Of a stretch of DNA of 14,987 bases, positions 7,637 through 14,987 are shown piece after piece. Source of the stretch: Wohlfahrtiimonas sp. (GTDB taxonomy: Bacteria > Pseudomonadota > Gammaproteobacteria > Cardiobacteriales > Wohlfahrtiimonadaceae). A model generated the notes under the pieces. It saw only the letters and a list, made by a program, of their open reading frames with translations, was not told the DNA's origin and did not search any database. Location of the stretch: positions 1 through 14,987 of the forward strand of contig JASLHB010000016.1 in assembly GCA_030149965.1 (NCBI GenBank). The letters run 5' to 3'. How positions within the stretch are numbered: the first letter of the stretch is position 1; each line of letters starts with the position of its first letter. Made by a program: the position numbers and the translations under genes.

Positions 7637-9532
7637 TTAATATAAAAAATTAAAGGCTCTTTGCAAAATAAACAATAAACATTGCCCATCTGAATGCAAT
7701 CTTGGCATATTACTCAATTGAATGAATACATCTTCTAATTTTGCTTGATCTGGCACGGACAAGCCTTTCATTAACGGTAATGTTTCATCAAAAATAGCCT
7801 GCCAGCATAATTGATGATTAAATGGCAATTGAATATGTAAAAACTCGGCAATATCATCGTAACAACGCTTAGCAGACTCTAAATGATTACTAAAAATAAT
7901 CATGCTTGTCATGCTTAATAATTTTGACAATGGTTCTTCTAGAACTTGAATAGAATCATGATAAGTTGAATAATCAACAGAGCCGGTTTTACCAATCTTT
8001 GAGATATGCACTCGTACAATTAGAATCATACAATATTCAGATAAAGTAACTTGCTGATCCATATCAATCAATGTTTGGCAAATATGTTCGATATCTTGAA
8101 TTTGGAATTTCGCCAAATGATCCATTTTCGGTAATTCATTGGTCAAAATTTGCAATCTTTGTAAATCAGACATTCGCTGCAAACGATCAGCTTCTCGAAC
8201 AACAAAATTAAATAAATGTGGCGATAATTTTGAACGTAAGAAATCAAATTGTTGCTGGCGTGTTTTTACATCATAAGCTTCAATGAATGATGCATAACAT
8301 TTAGCTAACTGAGTAAAAATATGCTGACTTTTTTTATCTAATCCCAACTCAATAACAATATTATGACTAATATTATTTTGCCGACTGGATGCATAATCAT
8401 GTAATGCAGAAACTAAAATAGAATCATCTTTTTCTTGAGCATCCACAAATTTTTGATCCAACAATTGAGCTGTAGCTTTACTAGGAAAACGATAAGTAGG
8501 CTGAATTTTACGGATGCGTTTTAATATTGGCGGATGAGTATCAAAAATACTGCTTTTTTCTTGATAATTTTGCAAATAAAAGTGCGAAAATTCTTGGTGA
8601 GTTGCGTCCATTGCAGTTGTATTACATTGCGCCTCGTCACCTTCTAAGCAAGCAATTTTTTCCAAAACTTGCACAATATAACGGCCACGTACAAAACGCA
8701 CAGATTCAGAATCCGCTAGATATTCGCGCTGACGTGAAATGATCGCTTTCACAATTCGCGCACAAATCGCACCAATTGCACCCACAAGCATAATCAACAA
8801 ACTCAATAAAATAACTGGCGATGCAATCATAATAATCAGCAATACAACAAATTGATTACCATCACCAAATTCTCTAGAACCTGAACCAATCGTTCGCATA
8901 CTATATCCCAAGCAAAAACGATTAACAGCATCAAAGTCACCAAAGAAATGGCGCGTAAAAAAGCTAAACATTGTATAGCCATACAAATAAATACTCTGCA
9001 AACCATACAACCAACCAATCAATTTAAAGTTCAAAATAGGATCTTTATGTAAAATATGGCTAATTTCATGCCCAACTAAAGCTTGCAATTCAGATCGAGT
9101 TAAACGACTAATCGAGCCTTCTGTTACAGCAATAGCGGTATCCTTTTTCCCTGTTGCAATTGCAAATGCATTAATATCATAAGATGGCAAAATAAATAAA
9201 CGAGGCAATAAAATACCCGCAGCAACTGACATTTCCGTCACAACTTGCATATATCGCGCCACAATTGGATTCTGATTGAATTGATTGATTTCAATTGCAC
9301 CCAATTTTTGCATGACATAATCAACGCCTTCACGCATTTCAACAAACTTCGTCCAAACCATAATCAACATAAAAGCATTACAAATGGTAATCCATATCCA
9401 AGCTTCCATCGGTGTTGCCCAAGCCAATACAATGCCCATTGCAATAGATGTAATGGTATAAACTGCCAAAAAGGCCAACATAAAAATAGAGCTTTGAAGT
9501 AAATATGAACGTCGATTTTCCCAGTTTTTCAT
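7637..9532 (-). CDS. M48-family membrane metalloprotease with long C-terminal region
   Basis: This is a zinc endopeptidase related to HtpX-type M48 proteases. With the chosen ATG it has 631 residues. Zinc ligands are His155 and His159 in GHEISHILH, with catalytic Glu156; the third ligand is probably Glu270 in SRQREYLADSESVRF. THPPILKRI (about 335-343) is the usual end of the catalytic domain. Hydrophobic segments lie near 14-36, 43-61, 175-192 and 229-260, so it should sit in the inner membrane. About 290 further residues, apparently helical, match nothing I know and make it roughly twice the HtpX length. I chose ATG at 9532 because AAAGG lies 7 bases upstream; a GTG at 9556 in frame would add 8 residues but has no ribosome site. 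It is last in the bamD-waaA cluster. A role in envelope protein quality control is inference. Confidence 0.85.
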   Translation of the reverse strand: MKNWENRRSYLLQSSIFMLAFLAVYTITSIAMGIVLAWATPMEAWIWITICNAFMLIMVWTKFVEMREGVDYVMQKLGAIEINQFNQNPIVARYMQVVTEMSVAAGILLPRLFILPSYDINAFAIATGKKDTAIAVTEGSISRLTRSELQALVGHEISHILHKDPILNFKLIGWLYGLQSIYLYGYTMFSFFTRHFFGDFDAVNRFCLGYSMRTIGSGSREFGDGNQFVVLLIIMIASPVILLSLLIMLVGAIGAICARIVKAIISRQREYLADSESVRFVRGRYIVQVLEKIACLEGDEAQCNTTAMDATHQEFSHFYLQNYQEKSSIFDTHPPILKRIRKIQPTYRFPSKATAQLLDQKFVDAQEKDDSILVSALHDYASSRQNNISHNIVIELGLDKKSQHIFTQLAKCYASFIEAYDVKTRQQQFDFLRSKLSPHLFNFVVREADRLQRMSDLQRLQILTNELPKMDHLAKFQIQDIEHICQTLIDMDQQVTLSEYCMILIVRVHISKIGKTGSVDYSTYHDSIQVLEEPLSKLLSMTSMIIFSNHLESAKRCYDDIAEFLHIQLPFNHQLCWQAIFDETLPLMKGLSVPDQAKLEDVFIQLSNMPRLHSDGQCLLFILQRAFNFLY

Positions 9533-9559
9533 TACTTTGCCTTTGAATTTTTTCACTAA

Positions 9560-9595
9560 GAATAGTCTTTTATGATTATCAAATTAATACTATTC
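9560..9595. repeat. intercistronic stem-loop
   Basis: GAATAGT (9560-9566) and ACTATTC (9589-9595) form a 7-base inverted repeat around a 22-base loop, in the gap between the 230-residue gene and the protease. No T tract follows. It could affect mRNA processing or expression of the protease, or be chance. Confidence 0.3.
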
Positions 9596-9602
9596 CTAAA
9601 AT

Positions 9603-10295
9603 TTAAATATATTTTTTCATCTCATCAATTAAATTTTGTTGATCATGTTTTGTCAAAAAAGCCATCAAACGCCCTTGTGGGCTGACTAAAAAATATGGAC
9701 GGCTACCAAAATTGAACAACGTTAAACCATTTCTATTTTTAAATCTAAAACGTTCAGCGACAGATGCATGCGTTGTTTTATCAAGATCAATGCTAATTAC
9801 ATTTGGATATTGTTGAAAAGGGATGCTTAATTCTAAATTGCCCATTAAGACAATTTGTATAGAATCATCAAAGTTTTCTTGTATGACCTGAATATTTTGC
9901 TCAAGCTCTTCTAGTTCATCCCCAAAATCTAGTAAATCAATAAACAAATTATATTTGCCTAATAAATCATGAGAAGCCATCAATCCTTGTAATGATCGCC
10001 ATTCAATATAAGGAATCGATTCATTGAGCATTAAACTACGATGACCATCAAAAACAGATCCACCTTGCTCTAAAGTTAAATATGCTTTCAAATTTTCAAG
10101 TCGACTTTGTAAAGCCATATTCGATAAACTTTTCAGTTTTTGATGTTCATCTTTAACACGCCAACTATCAGGATCAGCAATTCGTACAAATAAAGGCGTA
10201 CGAAAAACCAATTTTTCTAAAGCTATACGCTCAAAATATAATTTAGATAAAGGTGGCATATAAAATTTCTTTAATTCTTGGATTAAACTTTTCAC
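9603..10295 (-). CDS. uncharacterised protein, possible thioredoxin-like fold
   Basis: I do not recognise this 230-residue protein. It has no signal peptide, membrane helix or cysteine. The N-terminal third is basic and helical. The C-terminal half (about 110-230) alternates predicted strands and helices (NLFIDLLDF, IQIVLMGN, NVISIDLD) and ends in RPYFLVSPQGRLMAFL followed by a helix. That ending resembles the last strands of thioredoxin-like proteins such as MauD, but the CxxC motif is missing, so any redox role is doubtful. It starts with GTG, one base after the waaA stop; the ribosome site GGAGG lies inside the last waaA codons, which suggests translational coupling. Met13 is an alternative start with a poor site. 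Position between waaA and an M48 protease hints at an envelope role, but this is inference only. Confidence 0.75.
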   Translation of the reverse strand: MKSLIQELKKFYMPPLSKLYFERIALEKLVFRTPLFVRIADPDSWRVKDEHQKLKSLSNMALQSRLENLKAYLTLEQGGSVFDGHRSLMLNESIPYIEWRSLQGLMASHDLLGKYNLFIDLLDFGDELEELEQNIQVIQENFDDSIQIVLMGNLELSIPFQQYPNVISIDLDKTTHASVAERFRFKNRNGLTLFNFGSRPYFLVSPQGRLMAFLTKHDQQNLIDEMKKYI

Positions 10296-10296
10296 A

Positions 10297-11559
10297 CTAC
10301 CTCCGTTCTAAACAATGATGAATCGCCTCCATGACACAGGATAATGCTTTTTGATTTTGCATGACACAATTATATGCATTTTCTCCCATTTCATTACGAA
10401 GCTTACGATCTCCAATCAATGAAACTATTTTTTCATGTAAATCATCGCTGTTTAACACCATAATTGCATGATTGTCGGCAAATTGATTCACCATATCTTG
10501 AATATTGTCGATGTATAATCCTACAGTTAAAGCTTTACTTAAAAAAGCTGGCTCTAAAATATTATGCCCGCCAATTGGCACAAAGCTTCCTGCAACTGTC
10601 ACAATATCAGCAGCACCATACAAATATAGCAATTCACCAATGCTATCCCATAGCCAAACATCATGGTTATTTAAGGAAAATTCATCAAAATTTGTTTCAC
10701 TGCGTTTCTGATAAGAATAACCATAATCTTTAATTAAACTTTCAACCGCATCAAACCTTTCTGGATGTCTTGGGGCAATCGACAACTTAATATGCGGATA
10801 TTGCTCATTAATTTTTCTAAACTCATCTAAAATAATTTTCTCTTCACCTTCGTGAGTACTAGCAATGCACCATAGAAAATAATTATGTTTCCCTGAAATT
10901 AAAGTTTGAGTTTTACAATTAAAATCATCTGGCAATACAGTAATATATTTCAAATTTCCCATTACAGAAACATTCTGAGCACCCACAGCTAGAAAGCGCT
11001 TCCGATCATCTTCTGTTTGCGCCAAAATATTGACATTTTGCAATAAATGATGAATTGTTTTTGGAATTTTCGCATAACCTTTCTGTGATCGATCAGATAA
11101 GCAAGCACTAATGATAAATGTTGGAATATGCAATGTTTGACAAGAGTTGAGAAGATTTGGCCAAATTTCAGTTTCCATAATCATGAATACTTTAGGTTCA
11201 ACTTTCTTTAAAAATCGATGAATAAAGAAGCCAACATCATGGGGTAAAAATGCAATGGAAACAGTATTACCAAAGCTTTGCTCTATTTGTGCTCGCCCTG
11301 TCAATGTTGTTGTTGTGATTAAGATAGAACAATTTGGCAGTTCCCTTTGAATTTCAATCACCAAAGGAATCATTGCACGCACTTCACCCAACGAAACCGC
11401 ATGCAAAACAACATCGTGTGGACGAACAGCTGTTGTAAAACCTAAGCGCTCAAACAAGTAGCGAAAACCATGCCCAGATTTTTTATCTTTAAAATATCGA
11501 AATAATAAAACCAATGGCAGAATTAACCACCACAAGATTTTATAAACAATCAATAACAT
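10297..11559 (-). CDS. waaA: 3-deoxy-D-manno-octulosonic acid (Kdo) transferase
   Basis: WaaA (KdtA) adds Kdo sugars from CMP-Kdo to the lipid A precursor at the cytoplasmic face of the inner membrane. It has 420 residues, the usual size. One N-terminal hydrophobic anchor (about 3-21) is followed by a GT-B glycosyltransferase. The family motifs appear in order: HAVSLGEVRA with the catalytic Glu, TTTTLTGR, PHDVGFFIHRFL, METEIWPNLL, SACLSDRSQKGY, GNLKY, ASTHEGEE, APRHPERF, DSIGELLYLYGAAD and GSFVPIGGHNILEP. Nothing essential seems to be missing. ATG lies only 6 bases after the bamD stop and the ribosome site is weak, so translation may rely on coupling to bamD. Whether it adds one or two Kdo residues cannot be told from sequence. 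Confidence 0.95.
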   Translation of the reverse strand: MLLIVYKILWWLILPLVLLFRYFKDKKSGHGFRYLFERLGFTTAVRPHDVVLHAVSLGEVRAMIPLVIEIQRELPNCSILITTTTLTGRAQIEQSFGNTVSIAFLPHDVGFFIHRFLKKVEPKVFMIMETEIWPNLLNSCQTLHIPTFIISACLSDRSQKGYAKIPKTIHHLLQNVNILAQTEDDRKRFLAVGAQNVSVMGNLKYITVLPDDFNCKTQTLISGKHNYFLWCIASTHEGEEKIILDEFRKINEQYPHIKLSIAPRHPERFDAVESLIKDYGYSYQKRSETNFDEFSLNNHDVWLWDSIGELLYLYGAADIVTVAGSFVPIGGHNILEPAFLSKALTVGLYIDNIQDMVNQFADNHAIMVLNSDDLHEKIVSLIGDRKLRNEMGENAYNCVMQNQKALSCVMEAIHHCLERR

Positions 11560-11565
11560 AAGTCA

Positions 11566-12330
11566 CTATAGCGCCGTTAAGCCTTCATAATTAGGATAGT
11601 TCATTTGCAAAATGCGTAAGCGATCATTCGCCATTTTTTCTAAATTTAATGCGCGATATGCTTTCACTTGAATAGCCAAAGCTTCTTGAACTGCAGGAGC
11701 GCCATCATAGTTATCTATGACATATTGCGCACGATTAGCTGCACCAATATAAGCTTTGCGCTCAATATAGAAATTAGCAATGTGAATTTCTGATTGTGCC
11801 AAAATATTTCTTAAATAAGTTACTCGTTTCGCTGCATCTTCAGCATAAATACTGTTTGGATATTTGTCCAAAATAATCAAGAATGCTTCTAAAGATTCCG
11901 TCAACTGCTTCTGATCCACTTTACTGTGATCTGGCGGTAAGAATTTATCAATAATAGAACGTGCTTTATCAAAGTTCACTAAGCCTTTAATGTACCAAGC
12001 ATAAGCTGTATTTGGGTGATTTGGATATAACTTAATAAAGTCATTTGCCTCTTCCAATGCTTCTTTATGATCACGATTCAAATAGTATGCATACATTTTA
12101 TTCATTTTGGCTTGTTCTGCATAACTACCTTGAGGGAAACGCGCCTCAATCACATCAAATCTTTCGATTGACTCTTTATAACTGCCACCTTCTAAGCTGT
12201 TTTTACCTTCTTGTAAAAGATCGCTGCCAGACATCATACGATAACGATCTTCTTTTTTGGTTGCAGAGCATCCAACAATCAACAACATTGCGGATAAAAG
12301 TACGCTACAATGCACAACAGTTTTATTCAT
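11566..12330 (-). CDS. bamD: outer membrane assembly lipoprotein BamD
   Basis: BamD (YfiO, ComL) is the essential lipoprotein partner of BamA in the complex that inserts beta-barrel proteins into the outer membrane. It has 254 residues. A lipoprotein signal peptide (1-20) ends in LIVGC, and Cys21 would be lipidated. Tetratricopeptide-type repeats follow: SLEGGSYKESIERFDVIEARFPQGSY (about 45-70), then YPNHPNTAYAWYIKG, and YPNSIYAEDAAKRVTYLRN, with NFYIERKAYIGAANRAQYVI near the end. All are characteristic of BamD. ATG at 12330 places the signal peptide correctly, although the ribosome site is weak. It is divergent from rluD over 63 bases and heads a tight leftward cluster with waaA 6 bases downstream. 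Confidence 0.95.
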   Translation of the reverse strand: MNKTVVHCSVLLSAMLLIVGCSATKKEDRYRMMSGSDLLQEGKNSLEGGSYKESIERFDVIEARFPQGSYAEQAKMNKMYAYYLNRDHKEALEEANDFIKLYPNHPNTAYAWYIKGLVNFDKARSIIDKFLPPDHSKVDQKQLTESLEAFLIILDKYPNSIYAEDAAKRVTYLRNILAQSEIHIANFYIERKAYIGAANRAQYVIDNYDGAPAVQEALAIQVKAYRALNLEKMANDRLRILQMNYPNYEGLTAL

Positions 12331-12343
12331 ATCTCAAATCCAT

Positions 12344-12359
12344 GTGATTTAGTGATTTA
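12344..12359. repeat. tandem GTGATTTA repeat
   Basis: Two perfect copies of the 8-mer GTGATTTA sit head to tail (12344-12351 and 12352-12359) between bamD and rluD, in the presumed bamD leader and just before the rluD -35. A binding site with two half-sites or a chance duplication are both possible. Confidence 0.3.
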
Positions 12360-12386
12360 ACAGAAATTTTAACCGGCTATTATACT
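12357..12386 (+). promoter_or_regulatory. rluD-pgeF promoter
   Basis: TTAACA (12357-12362) and TATACT (12381-12386) each match five of six sigma-70 consensus positions, with an 18-base spacer. Transcription would start near 12393, one base before the rluD ATG at 12394, so the transcript would be almost leaderless. This agrees with the absence of a ribosome site. Confidence 0.55.
12379..12384 (-). promoter_or_regulatory. bamD -10 element
   Basis: On the minus strand this reads TATAAT, a perfect -10 box, about 50 bases before the bamD start. It overlaps the rluD -10 on the other strand, so the two divergent promoters share the same melted region. No good -35 is seen at the right distance, which would lie inside the rluD coding sequence. 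Confidence 0.5.
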
Positions 12387-12393
12387 GAAATTT

Positions 12394-13365
12394 ATGCAAG
12401 CTACAGAAACTTTTTCATTGTCAGTCCCCATGTCTTCCGCAGGCAATCGTTTAGACGTTGTTTTAAGCGAATTATTACCTAACTTTTCTCGCAATAAAAT
12501 TCAAGATGCCATCAAAAATGGCGACGCAACCTTGAATGGTAAAGTACCAAAAATTCGCGACAAAGTTTATGGCGGAGAAAACATTACCATTACCCTAATC
12601 TTAGAACAGGATTATTTAAATGATGCTCAAGCGGAAGATATTCCTTTAGACATTATTTATGAAGATGATGATATTTTAGTCATCAATAAACCTGCTGGCT
12701 TAGTGGTTCATCCTGCAGCAGGCAATCATGATGGTACATTGCTGAATGCATTATTGCATTACAGCGCGAATGCACCATTGTTACCACGTGCTGGCATTGT
12801 TCATCGTTTAGATAAAGATACAACTGGTTTAATGGTTGTGTCCAAAAACTTAGATGCTTACTATCATTTAGTTGAACAATTGAGCGATCACTCAATGGGC
12901 AGAACTTATCATGCTCTTGCAAGTGGCGAGATGATTTCAGGCCAAACGATTGATGTCCCAATTGGTCGCCATAACGTTGATCGTAAAAGAATGAGCGCAC
13001 AAGCTATTGGTAAGCCCGCAATTACACATTATCGAATCTTGGAACATTATCGTGGCCATACATTGATTGAATGCCAATTAGAAACAGGCAGAACTCATCA
13101 AATTCGTGTGCACATGAACTTTATCCATCATCCATTGTTTGGTGATGCTACTTACGGCTGGCGTTTAAAGTTACCAACAAAGATGACGGAAAAATTAGCT
13201 CAAGAATTACGCCAATTCAAACGTCAAGCATTGCATGCTAAAAAATTAGAATTAACGCATCCAAAAACCAATAAAAGAATGGTGTTTGAATGTGATTATC
13301 CTGCTGATTTCGCTAATCTTATCAATGTATTTGCAGAAGATCTAGAACATAACGAGGATCGCTAA
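12394..13365 (+). CDS. rluD: 23S rRNA pseudouridine synthase
   Basis: RluD converts uridines 1911, 1915 and 1917 in helix 69 of 23S rRNA to pseudouridine, which helps ribosome assembly and function. It has 323 residues, the normal length. An S4 RNA-binding domain covers about 17-75 (NRLDVVLSELLPNFSRNKIQ). The catalytic RluA-type domain follows, with INKPAGLVVHPAAG (97-110) and GIVHRLDKDTTGLMVV (134-149), in which Asp140 is the catalytic residue. The ETGRTHQIRVHM element and ALHAKKLELTHP are also typical. ATG at 12394 gives an N-terminus aligning with E. coli RluD, but no ribosome site precedes it and the likely transcription start is next to it. Its TAA abuts the pgeF ATG. RluC-type specificity is less likely because of the partner gene pgeF. 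Confidence 0.93.
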   Translation: MQATETFSLSVPMSSAGNRLDVVLSELLPNFSRNKIQDAIKNGDATLNGKVPKIRDKVYGGENITITLILEQDYLNDAQAEDIPLDIIYEDDDILVINKPAGLVVHPAAGNHDGTLLNALLHYSANAPLLPRAGIVHRLDKDTTGLMVVSKNLDAYYHLVEQLSDHSMGRTYHALASGEMISGQTIDVPIGRHNVDRKRMSAQAIGKPAITHYRILEHYRGHTLIECQLETGRTHQIRVHMNFIHHPLFGDATYGWRLKLPTKMTEKLAQELRQFKRQALHAKKLELTHPKTNKRMVFECDYPADFANLINVFAEDLEHNEDR

Positions 13366-14136
13366 ATGTCAATTATTACTATCGCTGACTTGCCTGTGGT
13401 TCAACCTGATTGGCAAGTGCCTGCTACGATTAAAGCTTACTCCACAACTAGATTAGGTGGAAAAAGCATCCAACCATTTGACTCTTTTAATTTGAGTTTA
13501 AATACTGGTGATGATCGTGAAGCAGCGATTAGTAATAGAGATAAATTGGCTCAAGCACTGCAATTGCCTGAGCCGCCTCGATGGATTTCTCAAACACATA
13601 GCACAATCGTGCATGATGCAAGCCTGCTTGAAGCAATGTGTGAAGGCGATGCTTCTTTTACAACTGAACCCAATCAAGTTTGCGCCGTATTAACAGCAGA
13701 TTGCCTGCCAATTTTACTCACAAATCAAAAAGGTTCTTTTGTGGCGGCTATTCATGCAGGTTGGCGCGGTTTGCTCAATGGCATTTTAGAGAACACTTTA
13801 AAAGCTTCACCATTGATTGATGAAACAACGATTGCTTGGTTAGCGCCAGCGATTTCACAAAAAGCCTTTGAAGTTGGTTCTGAAGTTCGTGAAGCATTCA
13901 TAGAAAGTAACCCTGAATATAAAGCGCATTTCATTGCTAGCCCAACGCGCGCCAATCATTTTTATGCCGATCTATTTGCAATCGCACGTGCTAAATTGCA
14001 AACTTTCAACATCCCAAAAGATCAAATCTTTGGCGGAGATCATTGCACTTTTAGTGATCGTGAGCATTTCTATTCTTATCGTAGAGATGGCAAAGATTCT
14101 GGCAGACAAGCAACTTTGATTTGGATGGACAATTAA
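13366..14136 (+). CDS. pgeF: peptidoglycan editing factor PgeF (YfiH, laccase-domain protein)
   Basis: This 256-residue protein belongs to the Cu-oxidase_4/YfiH family. In E. coli the family member keeps L-serine out of place of L-alanine in peptidoglycan precursors; older annotations call it a polyphenol oxidase or laccase. The conserved metal-site residues are His78 in ISQTHS, Cys113 in TADCLPILL and His130 in AAIHAGWRGL. GGDHCTFSD and FYSYRRDGKDSGRQA complete the usual C-terminal pattern. ATG follows the rluD stop with no gap, and GAGGAT within the last rluD codons serves as ribosome site, so translation is likely coupled. rluD-pgeF pairing is common in gammaproteobacteria. Confidence 0.92.
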   Translation: MSIITIADLPVVQPDWQVPATIKAYSTTRLGGKSIQPFDSFNLSLNTGDDREAAISNRDKLAQALQLPEPPRWISQTHSTIVHDASLLEAMCEGDASFTTEPNQVCAVLTADCLPILLTNQKGSFVAAIHAGWRGLLNGILENTLKASPLIDETTIAWLAPAISQKAFEVGSEVREAFIESNPEYKAHFIASPTRANHFYADLFAIARAKLQTFNIPKDQIFGGDHCTFSDREHFYSYRRDGKDSGRQATLIWMDN

Positions 14137-14140
14137 CATC

Positions 14141-14536
14141 ATGCAATTACAATTTCTATCTATTTCTGCTCTTACAGTAATATTAACTGCATGCGCATCA
14201 ATTCCACCAACTGCACCTAGCACTATTTCAACTTATGCAAATGCTGATTATGCGAAACGTACTCATCAATATGATTGGGTAGCCGTTCAAGTTTCACCAC
14301 AAAAATCATCAGATGATATTGCCATTAGAGTTTATTCCCGCAATGATGTGAAAAAACGCCAAACTTGCAGTTATGAAGGCAAAGCAACATGGAATGGTAA
14401 AGGAAAATATATCAGTAAAGAAAATATCGAGCTTTCCTTTGTCAATAATTCTTTAATAATTACGGGCCAAGAAACCGCCCTATTCTATTATTGCTCTGGC
14501 GGTGCAAGCTTAGCTGGTACATACGAAAAAATTTAA
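14141..14536 (+). CDS. small predicted lipoprotein
   Basis: I do not recognise a family for this 131-residue protein. The N-terminus is a lipoprotein signal: a short hydrophobic stretch (5-17) ending in LTAC, with Cys18 as the probable lipidated residue. It lacks the usual positive charges near Met1. The mature part is polar, with repeated short strands, and has two further cysteines (Cys76 and Cys118) that could form a periplasmic disulfide. The following Ala-Ser suggests outer-membrane sorting rather than inner-membrane retention. It begins 4 bases after the pgeF stop, so it is probably the last gene of the rluD-pgeF operon, and its TAA overlaps the terminator. The function is unknown. Confidence 0.8.
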   Translation: MQLQFLSISALTVILTACASIPPTAPSTISTYANADYAKRTHQYDWVAVQVSPQKSSDDIAIRVYSRNDVKKRQTCSYEGKATWNGKGKYISKENIELSFVNNSLIITGQETALFYYCSGGASLAGTYEKI

Positions 14537-14558
14537 AAGGTGCATCATGCACCTTTTT
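14535..14558 (+). terminator. bidirectional terminator after the rluD operon
   Basis: AAAAGGTGCA (14535-14544) and TGCACCTTTT (14548-14557) form a perfect 10-base stem with a TCA loop, plus one more T. The A-run on the left arm lets it also end transcription from the convergent gene on the right. The left arm overlaps the lipoprotein stop codon. Confidence 0.88.
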
Positions 14559-14579
14559 GATATACCTATATTTGAATGA

Positions 14580-14987
14580 TTAGCAACAAGCCCAATCATA
14601 TAAAACATTAGAGAAATCTCTATTCTTTAAGTCTTCTGCTGAAATGAAGAACTGCATTGAACCACAATCGCCCAACATAATATCGCCAACACTATCTAAC
14701 TGAAACAACAGAATTGATCTTATATCATTTTCATCATGGCGAGGATCGGATTGCGTCAACATAGGATAACCACCAATCGCGTGACCTTGGCAAACTTCCG
14801 GTGGAAGATCATACAAAACATCCATCACAGCATCTTCATTATCATCCAGCTGATTTTGGGCATAATCGTGATATTGCATAATATTGTCATTCTTTAATGC
14901 AGCAATATCTAAAGCGGGAATTGTATATTTTAATGATGTTGTGATGAGATAACTATCTTCCATGCCTAATGCGCTGTAACAATCATC
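14580..14987 (-). CDS. DUF1963/YwqG-like protein, 5' end outside the window
   Basis: This is the C-terminal part (135 codons here) of a YwqG-like DUF1963 protein. The family is widespread and of unknown biochemical function. The pattern HAIGGYPMLTQSDPR, then LLFQLDSVGDIMLGDCGSMQFF and a closing helix with DLKNRDFSNVLYDWACC, matches the family C-terminus. The frame stays open through the window edge upstream of an internal ATG at 14963, and full members are usually over 200 residues, so that ATG is probably not the true start. It converges on the lipoprotein gene and shares its terminator. Two adjacent cysteines end the protein. Confidence 0.75.
   Translation of the reverse strand, partial: DDCYSALGMEDSYLITTSLKYTIPALDIAALKNDNIMQYHDYAQNQLDDNEDAVMDVLYDLPPEVCQGHAIGGYPMLTQSDPRHDENDIRSILLFQLDSVGDIMLGDCGSMQFFISAEDLKNRDFSNVLYDWACC

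Noticed and set aside
12683..13000. Minus-strand open frame inside rluD
   Set aside because: It is a shadow of the rluD reading frame, with no ribosome site or recognisable family.

Overview
The window is chromosomal DNA from a Gram-negative gammaproteobacterium. It carries a BamD lipoprotein, a Kdo transferase for lipopolysaccharide, the DNA polymerase III chi subunit, RluD and PgeF. The base composition is AT-rich. The bamD/rluD-pgeF arrangement and the gab genes beside a PucR-type regulator recall Moraxellaceae such as Acinetobacter, but that placement is from memory and only moderately sure. There are no tRNA or rRNA genes, insertion sequences, phage genes or CRISPR arrays. Almost all of the window is ordinary core genome.

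Region 1 (1-620): holC on the plus strand, ending in a strong hairpin that probably terminates both it and the convergent gab operon. Region 2 (624-6428): a GABA catabolism locus. A HAAAP-type amino acid permease, gabT and gabD are read leftward as a likely operon. A PucR-family activator is read rightward from the shared 257-base control region, which holds a perfect 20-base palindrome just before the regulator. GabT moves the amino group of GABA to 2-oxoglutarate, GabD oxidises the resulting succinate semialdehyde to succinate, and the permease is the likely importer. Region 3 (6503-7317): sirB2 and msrB, a small membrane protein and a methionine sulfoxide reductase, closely spaced.

Region 4 (7318-7636): about 320 bases of very AT-rich non-coding DNA with several stem-loops, one of them a plausible terminator for leftward transcription. 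Region 5 (7637-12330): a leftward, tightly packed cluster of bamD, waaA, an unrecognised cysteine-free protein and an M48 membrane metalloprotease. Its theme is the outer membrane and envelope. Region 6 (12331-12393): a 63-base divergent promoter region in which the bamD and rluD -10 elements overlap. Region 7 (12394-14558): rluD, pgeF and a small lipoprotein, almost abutting, closed by a strong hairpin. Region 8 (14580-14987): the C-terminal part of a DUF1963/YwqG-like protein, cut by the window edge.

I found no clear undescribed system. The items most worth a second look are the palindromic operator candidate in the gab/pucR control region, the HAAAP-type permease where a GabP would be expected, the bamD-waaA cluster with two poorly understood members, the structured AT-rich spacer at 7318-7636, and the overlapping divergent promoters with a nearly leaderless rluD.
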